Source: an uncultured Agathobacter sp.
Lineage (GTDB): Bacteria; Bacillota; Clostridia; Lachnospirales; Lachnospiraceae
Reading direction: 5' to 3'
DNA: 7,567 bases
Assembly: GCA_934358675.1 (NCBI GenBank)
Contig: CAKRKX010000101.1
Span: 1 to 7,567, forward strand
The translations under genes were made by a program, and so were the position numbers. The notes beneath the pieces are model-generated. The model worked only from the letters and a program-made list of their open reading frames with translations. It was not told the DNA's origin and ran no database searches. This document shows positions 1 through 4,846 of this stretch, in pieces (within the stretch, counting starts at the first letter, position 1; each line of letters starts with the position of its first letter).

Positions 1-258
1 AAAAGTGAGATCATCACCATTGAACTGCCGGTGCTTGCTGATGAAGATCTCGCGCAGATCCGCGCATTACCGCATGTCTATCACGTTGATTACAAGGATC
101 ACACTTTAACGATCCTCTGTGACGGCGGCAAGCATAATCTGGTACGCGCCTTAAATTTTCTGCAGGAGAAGGATCTTGTGATCGGTCATGTATACTCGCA
201 GCTTCCGACACTCAATGATGTCTTTCTGGAAATTACCGGTAAAGCGCTGCGCGACTGA
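1..258 (+). CDS. ABC transporter ATP-binding protein, C-terminal fragment
   Basis: The reading frame is open from base 1 and ends at TGA 256-258, giving 85 residues of a protein that begins outside the window. No Walker or signature motif is present because the nucleotide-binding core lies upstream. The segment resembles the C-terminal accessory domain of ABC-2-type exporter ATPases: alternating strands and helices, then the typical closing motif 'PTLNDVFLEITGKALRD'. In this family the ATPase dimer powers membrane subunits that export drugs, peptides or ions. The next two genes on the same strand are such membrane subunits, starting 24 bases downstream, so all three very likely form one operon and one complex. 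The GTG at 31 is an internal codon, not a start. Family assignment rests on the ending motif and the neighbours; the substrate cannot be told. Confidence 0.88.
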   Translation, partial: KSEIITIELPVLADEDLAQIRALPHVYHVDYKDHTLTILCDGGKHNLVRALNFLQEKDLVIGHVYSQLPTLNDVFLEITGKALRD

Positions 259-282
259 TGTTCAGCAAAGGAGGTACTTACC

Positions 283-1425
283 ATGACGAATTTTAAATAT
301 GCCCTTCTGCGCCTCATGCGCAACAAGGCAAACCTGTTCTGGATTCTGGTTTTTCCGATCCTATTGAGCTGCCTGTTCAAGATCGCCTTTTCCAATATTA
401 CCGCATCAGAAAACTTCCACACGATAGAAGTTGCCGTGGTCGAGGGGGACAGTGCGGATGCCGCCGCTTTCCACACCATGATCGAACAGCTTTCCGGCGA
501 CTCGGATGACGCAATGCTTACCGCTACATTCTGTGACGACGGGAAAGCACGCACGCTTCTTGAAAAAGGCGAAGTGGATGGTGTCTTCTACTCGACCGAC
601 GAAATAAAGCTTGCGATCAATGCCGACCGGTCGGATGCTTCCATCAATCAGAGTATTTTACAATCGCTGCTCACGCAGTATTACCTGAACCGCGATCTGA
701 TCGTACAGATGCTTGCCGACAATCCTGCCAATATCGAAGCTTTCGTTTCTTCTCTGGGAGAGTCAGTGGATACCCGGAAAGAAGTTTCCCTGACGAACAA
801 GGACAGTGACACTTACGATCAGTATTTTTACAACCTGATTGCGATGGCCTGTCTGTACACGGCAATGGGTGGAATCAATCTTGCGATCAACAATTCCCCT
901 GATCTGTCCACACTCGCTGCGCGAAAAACGATTGCCCCGGCGAAACGCCGGACGTTTCTGTTCACCGAGCTTGCTGCAAATATTATCTTTGAATCCATCT
1001 TAAACATTGCGGCGTTTCTCTTTATCATCGCTGTTTTAAGAGTTCATATGACGGCACACCTTGGACTTGCACTGCTTACGATTCTGGTATCCACCACGTT
1101 TTCTATCACGTTTGGTATGTTCTTAGGCTGCATCGGGCCGAAATCCGAAGGCGGCAAGACCGGACTCATGTTTGCAACCGTAATGCCAATGTGTTTTCTA
1201 AGTGGACTGATGATGGGAAACATGCGCATTGTTGTAGAAAAGCATGCCCCGATCGTAAACCGGATCAATCCGGCGGCTTTGATCTCCGACAGCTTTTACA
1301 TACTCAACAATTACGACTCGATGAACCGCTATGCACGGGATATTCTCACGCTGCTTTTGATGGCAGCCATCCTGTTCCTATTCTCAACACTCGCTACAAG
1401 GAGGAAAACCTATGCAAGTCTGTAA
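283..1425 (+). CDS. ABC-2 type transporter permease, first subunit
   Basis: This 380-residue membrane protein has the ABC-2 permease layout. There is one N-terminal membrane segment at about residues 18-37 ('FWILVFPILLSCLFKIAF'), a soluble domain of about 140 residues predicted outside the membrane, and five more hydrophobic segments near 181-202, 227-252, 259-284, 294-312 and 352-371. The stretch 'NRINPAALISDSFYIL' at about 326-341 is typical of the family, between the last two membrane segments. The start is supported by a strong ribosome site AAAGGAGGT at 267-275, seven bases before ATG. It follows the ATPase gene directly and its last 14 bases overlap the next permease gene, so translation of the two is probably coupled. 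It likely pairs with that second permease to form the export channel. Substrate is unknown; drug, bacteriocin or lipid export are all possible. Confidence 0.9.
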   Translation: MTNFKYALLRLMRNKANLFWILVFPILLSCLFKIAFSNITASENFHTIEVAVVEGDSADAAAFHTMIEQLSGDSDDAMLTATFCDDGKARTLLEKGEVDGVFYSTDEIKLAINADRSDASINQSILQSLLTQYYLNRDLIVQMLADNPANIEAFVSSLGESVDTRKEVSLTNKDSDTYDQYFYNLIAMACLYTAMGGINLAINNSPDLSTLAARKTIAPAKRRTFLFTELAANIIFESILNIAAFLFIIAVLRVHMTAHLGLALLTILVSTTFSITFGMFLGCIGPKSEGGKTGLMFATVMPMCFLSGLMMGNMRIVVEKHAPIVNRINPAALISDSFYILNNYDSMNRYARDILTLLLMAAILFLFSTLATRRKTYASL

Positions 1426-2572
1426 AACCTTTGCTAAAATTGCAAAGAAAAAGTTTACAAATACGATTACTTATTTTATTGTGTTTTTCGTTCTGCTGAT
1501 CGCATTCTCATTTCAGGCAGACTCGACCTCCGGCAAGCAGTTTCGCGTATCGTCAGTCGATATATGCATCATCGATCAGGACGAAAGCACCGCAAGCAAA
1601 GCATTATGCGATTATCTGACTTCCATCCATAACCGCATCACGCTCGATTCCTACGATCGTGAGACCTTGCAGGATAATCTCTACTATCAGCAGATCGATT
1701 ATGTATTGACCATCCCTTCCGGTTTTGAAGGAAATCTCAAATCCGGTGATTTTAAGGATCTCGTGGAGAGCAGCAAACGTGGAGACAGTGCAAGCGGCTA
1801 CTTTGTCGACCGCCAGATCGATGCCTTCCTAAATTCCATTGCAGCGTATCTTTCAAGCGGCTTTACACTCGATGCTGCGATCAGCGGAACGAACCACTCC
1901 TTAGAAAGTGTTCCAGCGGTTGACGGAGTCCACTTTGCCGGCACTGCGAAAGGCGAAAATTCCCTGATGTACTACTTTTTCCAGTACTTTCCGTACATCG
2001 CGCTCATGATGCTGCTGTGTGGTCTTTCTCCGGTATTGATGGAATTTCACAAAGAAAATTTAAGTGCACGCATCCGCTGCAGTGCACTTGCCGATACGCG
2101 CGTTGCCGCCCAGCTTGGTCTGTCCTGTTTTGTATATGTGGTACTTCTGTGGCTCGCATTCCTTGTGATTGCAGCCTGTCTCGCCGGACCGGCACAGCTG
2201 CTTAGTATCTCCGGACTACTTGGTCTGCTCAACAGTTTCGTCTTTATACTGATTGCGGCAGCCATCGCTTCATCATTAGGTTCGTTTTCGATTGACTACA
2301 ACATCGTCAATATGATTGCCAACATTCTCGGTCTCGGCATGAGTTTTCTGTCCGGAATTTTCGTTCCGCAGTCTATGCTCGGAGAAAAAGTATTAATGAT
2401 CGGTCGTTTTCTTCCTGCCTATTGGAATGTCCGTATCGTCAACATGCTCGCCCCATATGCAGACGATGTACTTTCCATGCGCACGTACTGGATATGCATT
2501 GGTATCCAGCTGTTATTCTTCCTTGTACTTTTTACCATGTATCTGGTCGTAGAGCACCGGCGCGCACGCTAA
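1412..2572 (+). CDS. ABC-2 type transporter permease, second subunit
   Basis: This 386-residue protein has the same layout as its neighbour without being a close copy. It has an N-terminal membrane segment at about 19-36 ('TYFIVFFVLLIAFSF'), a non-membrane domain at about 40-185, then hydrophobic segments near 186-211, 234-257, 264-290, 296-320 and 358-380. The motif 'LSGIFVPQ...IGRFLPAYWNV' at about 313-340 is characteristic of ABC-2 permeases (ABC2_membrane family). The start ATG lies inside the 3' end of the preceding gene in another frame, with AAGGAGG at 1398-1404 seven bases upstream. The gene therefore appears translationally coupled to the first permease, fitting a heterodimeric exporter with one ATPase gene. 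It is the last gene of the + strand operon; a strong terminator follows at 2723-2768. No substrate can be inferred. Confidence 0.9.
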   Translation: MQVCKTFAKIAKKKFTNTITYFIVFFVLLIAFSFQADSTSGKQFRVSSVDICIIDQDESTASKALCDYLTSIHNRITLDSYDRETLQDNLYYQQIDYVLTIPSGFEGNLKSGDFKDLVESSKRGDSASGYFVDRQIDAFLNSIAAYLSSGFTLDAAISGTNHSLESVPAVDGVHFAGTAKGENSLMYYFFQYFPYIALMMLLCGLSPVLMEFHKENLSARIRCSALADTRVAAQLGLSCFVYVVLLWLAFLVIAACLAGPAQLLSISGLLGLLNSFVFILIAAAIASSLGSFSIDYNIVNMIANILGLGMSFLSGIFVPQSMLGEKVLMIGRFLPAYWNVRIVNMLAPYADDVLSMRTYWICIGIQLLFFLVLFTMYLVVEHRRAR

Positions 2573-2599
2573 CTTCGTGCAGGCTCGTTTCTTCAAAAT

Positions 2600-2685
2600 A
2601 AAGTGTGCGCTCGTCGCACACTTTCGCGCGCGAGCGGTATGCTCAGCATAAACTTCATCTCCGCGAGCTGCGCATCCCCGCGGAG
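2600..2685. repeat. Hairpin-rich intergenic segment
   Basis: This non-coding stretch after the exporter operon holds several inverted repeats. The clearest is a perfect 10-bp stem, AAAGTGTGCG at 2600-2609 with CGCACACTTT at 2615-2624, around a 5-base loop. A weak GAGC/GCTC pair lies at 2632-2635 and 2641-2644. A 7-bp stem, CTCCGCG at 2659-2665 with CGCGGAG at 2679-2685, has a 13-base loop. None is followed by a T-run, so these are not obvious terminators. The GC-rich, stem-dense character suggests a dispersed palindromic repeat family, but only one copy is visible here. No gene is seen between 2573 and 2816. Confidence 0.55.
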
Positions 2686-2687
2686 CG

Positions 2688-2724
2688 TTTTGATTCATAG
2701 GAAGGAATTTCCTATGAATCGAAA
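2688..2724. repeat. Long near-perfect inverted repeat
   Basis: GATTCATAGGAA at 2692-2703 is the exact inverse of TTCCTATGAATC at 2709-2720, with a 5-base loop GGAAT. The stem extends outward through one T-G wobble (2691/2721) and three T-A pairs to 2688 and 2724, making 16 paired positions. It lies immediately before the terminator at 2723-2768 and shares two A residues with it, so the two full stems compete slightly at their junction. It may be a terminator accessory, an mRNA 3'-end stabiliser or part of a dispersed palindromic element. Confidence 0.7.
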
Positions 2725-2768
2725 AAACTCCCCGTATCCGGCATCTGTCCGGACTTCGGGGAGTTTTT
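2723..2768. terminator. Bidirectional intrinsic terminator
   Basis: A perfect 12-bp stem pairs AAAAACTCCCCG (2723-2734) with CGGGGAGTTTTT (2757-2768). An inner 5-bp stem, TCCGG (2737-2741) with CCGGA (2749-2753), lies inside it. The + strand ends in T5 after the GC-rich arm and the minus strand likewise, because the left arm begins with an A-run. It sits between converging genes, the second permease ending at 2572 and yqeG ending at 2817, so it can stop transcription from both sides. Confidence 0.9.
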
Positions 2769-2816
2769 CGTAGTTTATGACTATTGCAGCCCTCTCGCAT
2801 GAGAGCCGCATATTTT

Positions 2817-3365
2817 CTATTTTACCGGTTCAACCTTTTTCCGGGCAGACGCATACGGCAATCCTTTTCGTTTCACATGCATCCTATAGAAAAACAGTAC
2901 GATTGCCTCAAGCCTTCTTTTGAGTACGATCTGGATCTCCTCCTTCGGATGGATCGGCTTCACGAGGATCGTGCGGATGCCCGCGAGGTTTGCACCGCAC
3001 ACATCCGTAAAAATCTGGTCTCCGACAAAAAGCGTGTTTGCCGTATCGGTTCCCAGTTCCTTCATGGCCTTACGGTAACCTGCCGGCTTCGGCTTTCCGG
3101 CTTTATAAATATACTGCACATGCACTGCATCGTTAAACATCTTTACCCTTGGTTCCTTATTGTTGGAGAGGAGCATGCATTTGAATCCAAGCTCCTTTAA
3201 GTGCCGAAACAAAAGAATCGCCCGCTCATCCGCAGGCGCTCCGTGTGGGACTAACGTATTATCAATGTCAAAGATAATGCCGCGATACCCTTCGTTATAC
3301 AATTTATCAAAATCAATGTCATATGTGGAATCCAAATATTCTCCCGGATAGAGAAATGCACACAT
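2817..3365 (-). CDS. yqeG: YqeG-family HAD-IIIA phosphatase
   Basis: This 182-residue protein carries all four haloacid dehalogenase motifs: DIDNT (D33, D35, T37, nucleophile and acid/base), LLSNN (S67), the lysine of KAGKPKP (K91), and GDQIFTDV (D116, D121, magnesium binding). Motif order and length match the YqeG family, subclass IIIA, cytosolic phosphatases related to phosphatidylglycerophosphate phosphatase; the B. subtilis member is linked to a GTPase/ribosome gene cluster and its substrate is uncertain. I place the start at the ATG of 3363-3365, because AAAGGAG (3374-3380) lies eight bases upstream and the resulting N-terminus 'MCAFLYPGEYLDSTY' matches the family. A longer frame from 3401 would add 12 residues encoded by the tandem repeat and has no ribosome site. 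It is the last gene of the minus-strand group and ends at the bidirectional terminator. Confidence 0.92.
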   Translation of the reverse strand: MCAFLYPGEYLDSTYDIDFDKLYNEGYRGIIFDIDNTLVPHGAPADERAILLFRHLKELGFKCMLLSNNKEPRVKMFNDAVHVQYIYKAGKPKPAGYRKAMKELGTDTANTLFVGDQIFTDVCGANLAGIRTILVKPIHPKEEIQIVLKRRLEAIVLFFYRMHVKRKGLPYASARKKVEPVK

Positions 3366-3388
3366 AAGGGGTACTCCTTTGCTTTTAG

Positions 3389-3587
3389 GTAATGCACTCA
3401 TTTCGTGAGCACATTACAATATGGAGCAGATGCATTTCAAAGCAAGCTTCGCTTGCAGGCATCTGCGTGGGTAATGCACTCATTTCGTGAGCACATTACA
3501 ATATGGAGCAGATGCATTTCAAAGCAAGCTTCGCTTGCAGGCATCTGCGTGGGCAATGCACTCACTTCGTGAGCACATTACAATATG
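3389..3587. repeat. 82-bp tandem repeat, 2.4 copies, with internal dyads
   Basis: Two copies at 3389-3470 and 3471-3552 are identical over 82 bp. A third, partial copy at 3553-3587 has two T-to-C changes (3554 and the CATT/CACT position). Each full unit has two dyads. In copy 1 the first is GTAATG..CTCA (3389-3400) against TGAG..CATTAC (3406-3417), 10 of 12 paired. The second is GCAGATGC (3426-3433) against GCATCTGC (3459-3466), enclosing GCAAGC (3442-3447) and GCTTGC (3451-3456) around a 3-base loop. The array fills nearly the whole 224-bp gap between the 131-aa gene and yqeG, so it would form a string of hairpins in a joint transcript. The period is not a multiple of three and no gene is seen in it. 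Units are identical end to end, which excludes a CRISPR with spacers. Confidence 0.93.
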
Positions 3588-3589
3588 TA

Positions 3590-3985
3590 TTACAGTGAAA
3601 AATTCTCTCCGGAGCGCATATTCTGCTGCGCTGCTTCATTCGTCTTCTTAGTGACTGCATCGCTGCTTCCGACGAAATACTGATACTGTTGAAGAACCTG
3701 ATCCTTGCCAAGATCGGATACCGCCTTCTGTACATCCAGACTCTCAAGATCACTATCTTTTCCCTTGAGTTCATAAGTTTCTCCCGGGCGGTAAGTCTGT
3801 GCAAAATCGTAGGAATCAAAGTTCTGCTCAACCGGTACTTCCGTAACCGTTACCTGCGGCTCCTCCGGCTGCTGCAAAGAGATCGTCGGCTGCGCTTCTG
3901 CGATCTGCTGGTTGCGCAGCGCTTCGGCTTTTATTGAATTGTAATCATAGAATCCTGCATATGGACGAATTCCTGAGATATTCAT
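3590..3985 (-). CDS. Conserved-looking hypothetical protein, 131 aa
   Basis: I do not recognise a named family. The product is 131 residues, with no cysteine, signal peptide or membrane segment, so it is probably cytosolic. It starts with a distinctive 'MNISGIRPYAGFYDYNSIK', followed by a helical, glutamine-rich stretch. Residues about 31-55 form a proline/glutamate/valine-rich linker, and the C-terminal half is polar and probably helical ('LESLDVQKAVSDLGKDQVLQQYQYFVG'). The ATG at 3983-3985 has AAGGGAG (3993-3999) seven bases upstream. It lies only 25 bases downstream of nrdR with no terminator between them, so the two are probably co-transcribed from the nrdR promoter. Immediately downstream come the 82-bp repeats. 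Coding status rests on the good ribosome site, operon fit and protein-like composition. Function is unknown. Confidence 0.82.
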   Translation of the reverse strand: MNISGIRPYAGFYDYNSIKAEALRNQQIAEAQPTISLQQPEEPQVTVTEVPVEQNFDSYDFAQTYRPGETYELKGKDSDLESLDVQKAVSDLGKDQVLQQYQYFVGSSDAVTKKTNEAAQQNMRSGENFSL

Positions 3986-4010
3986 ACCGGTTCTCCCTTC
4001 ATCTCAATCG

Positions 4011-4466
4011 TTATGATTTCAGCATCATTTTCTTTAACTCATTCATGAATGTGTTCACATCCTTAAATTCACGGTAAACGGATGCAAATCTTACATAAGC
4101 AACCGCATCGAGATCCTTTAACTTATCCATCAGAATCTCTCCGATGAGGGAACTCGGGATTTCTTTCTCCTCACGGTTAAAAATCTCAATTTCCACATCA
4201 TCGACAAGTCTCGTAATCTGTTCTGCGGAAATCGGACGCTTGTGACAGGCAAGAAGCACACCGGCTTCAATCTTGGTTCTGTCGTACTGCTCACGATTGT
4301 TGTCCTTTTTGATAATGATCAGCGGAATCGTCTCAACCTTCTCATATGTAGTAAAACGCTTTCCACAATCATCGCAGAGACGGCGGCGACGGATCGAATT
4401 ATTATCATCGGCCGGTCTGGAATCGATTACTCTTGTATTCTCACTGCTGCAAAACGGACACTTCAT
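4011..4466 (-). CDS. nrdR: Transcriptional repressor NrdR
   Basis: This full-length protein of 151 residues matches the usual size of NrdR, the repressor of ribonucleotide reductase genes. The N-terminal zinc ribbon is visible as MKCPFC (C3, C6) and CDDC (C31, C34), with the basic patch 'SIRRRRLCDDCGKRFTTYE' between and after them. Residues about 49-139 form the ATP-cone that senses ATP/dATP. The ATG at 4464-4466 is preceded by AGGAGG (4475-4480) at eight bases. A near-consensus promoter lies just upstream. It is flanked by ylmC/ymxH upstream and the 131-aa gene downstream; nrdR beside ylmC/ymxH is a familiar clostridial arrangement. No ribonucleotide reductase gene is in the window, so its targets lie elsewhere. 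Confidence 0.97.
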   Translation of the reverse strand: MKCPFCSSENTRVIDSRPADDNNSIRRRRLCDDCGKRFTTYEKVETIPLIIIKKDNNREQYDRTKIEAGVLLACHKRPISAEQITRLVDDVEIEIFNREEKEIPSSLIGEILMDKLKDLDAVAYVRFASVYREFKDVNTFMNELKKMMLKS

Positions 4467-4499
4467 CGGATGCTCCTCCTACTAAATTTATATAGAATA

Positions 4500-4528
4500 A
4501 GTATAACTGCCCAAGATTTTGTTGTCAA
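4500..4528 (-). promoter_or_regulatory. Sigma-A promoter of nrdR
   Basis: On the minus strand TTGACA (4523-4528) and TATACT (4500-4505) are separated by exactly 17 bases. The -35 box is a perfect match and the -10 box matches at five of six positions. The predicted start is near 4493, giving a leader of roughly 27 bases that includes the nrdR ribosome site. The -35 box begins only 13 bases after the ylmC stop codon, so nrdR can be expressed independently of the genes upstream. Confidence 0.85.
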
Positions 4529-4541
4529 TCATTCGATCACG

Positions 4542-4796
4542 TTAAATCTTACGCTTCATCTCTTTCTCATTGAACTCTACAAGTATTATATCGGGTCCAA
4601 TTCGAATAACTTTAGCCCATGGAATACAAAATTCGCTATCTCTGCAAAAACATCCTAAATATTTTCCCGGTCCCGGTATGACAAGCGCCTTGATCTCGCC
4701 GCATTCCCTGTCAAATTCCAGATCGCGCACATTGCCGAGACACCGGCAGTCACTGACATTGACCACTTCTTTTTCGCATAAATCCGAAAAACGCAT
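4542..4796 (-). CDS. ylmC: YlmC/YmxH-family PRC-barrel protein
   Basis: This small, 84-residue protein matches the YlmC/YmxH sporulation-associated family: 'MRFSDLCEKEVVNVSDCRCLGNVRDLEF' at the N-terminus, 'ALVIPGPGKYLG' at about 37-48, and 'CIPWAKVIRIGPDIILVE' at about 57-74. The fold is a PRC-barrel; the biochemical role is not established. The start is taken at ATG 4794-4796, where the family's conserved N-terminus begins and GGGGTGA (4801-4807) serves as ribosome site. A longer frame from 4856 would overlap xylB and has no ribosome site. Seven cysteines in 84 residues (7, 17, 19, 32, 49, 51, 57) is high for the size. The start codon and ribosome site are buried in a hairpin (see the 4787-4823 entry). 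nrdR follows, its promoter starting right after this stop codon. Confidence 0.88.
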   Translation of the reverse strand: MRFSDLCEKEVVNVSDCRCLGNVRDLEFDRECGEIKALVIPGPGKYLGCFCRDSEFCIPWAKVIRIGPDIILVEFNEKEMKRKI

Positions 4797-4823
4797 AGCA
4801 TCACCCCAAGGTAATACTATGCG
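4787..4823 (-). promoter_or_regulatory. Hairpin sequestering ylmC ribosome site and start; also terminator-like
   Basis: On the minus strand CGCATAGTATTACC (4823 down to 4810) pairs with GGTGATGCTATGCG (4805 down to 4792) over 14 positions, 12 Watson-Crick and two G-U, around a UUGG loop (4809-4806). Most of the ribosome site and the whole ATG of ylmC lie in the loop and 3' arm. The stem is followed at once by five U residues (4791-4787), so it also has the shape of an intrinsic terminator for the sugar operon, whose last gene stops at 4847. Pairing is read directly; whether it blocks translation, ends transcription or both is inference. Confidence 0.7.
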
Positions 4824-4842
4824 CTCTCTTCCCATTCTATGC
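4814..4842 (-). promoter_or_regulatory. Candidate sigma-E-like sporulation promoter for ylmC
   Basis: GCATAGA (4842-4836) and CATAGTAT (4821-4814) are spaced by 14 bases on the minus strand. The B. subtilis sigma-E consensus, KMATATT-14-CATACAHT, is matched at 5 of 7 and 6 of 8 positions. The predicted start near 4807 would put the ribosome site at the very 5' end of the message. The match is imperfect and the boxes contain the repeated word GCATAG, so chance is possible. Membership of ylmC in a sporulation-associated family makes it worth noting. Confidence 0.35.
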
Positions 4843-4846
4843 GAAA

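Noticed and set aside
1191..1499. 102-residue + strand open frame spanning the permease junction
   Set aside because: It is an out-of-frame shadow of the two overlapping permease genes, both well supported by membrane topology and ribosome sites.
2600..2624. Perfect 10-bp stem as a terminator for the exporter operon
   Set aside because: Only three T residues close the arm and they are followed by CGCGCG, so there is no U-tract; the real terminator is at 2723-2768.
2784..3200. 138-residue + strand open frame
   Set aside because: It lies opposite yqeG, which has all HAD motifs and a ribosome site; the + frame has no recognisable features.
3366..3401. Longer yqeG start at 3401
   Set aside because: It would add 12 residues encoded by the tandem repeat without a ribosome site, whereas the ATG at 3363-3365 has AAAGGAG at good spacing and the family's usual N-terminus.
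3389..3587. Regularly spaced repeats as a possible CRISPR array
   Set aside because: The whole 82-bp unit, not just a short repeat, is identical between copies, so there are no distinct spacers; no cas genes are nearby.
4481..4500. Near-palindrome CTATATAAATTTAG before nrdR as a NrdR box for self-regulation
   Set aside because: It does not fit the NrdR box core (CWATATATWG-like) and no second box is seen at the usual spacing.
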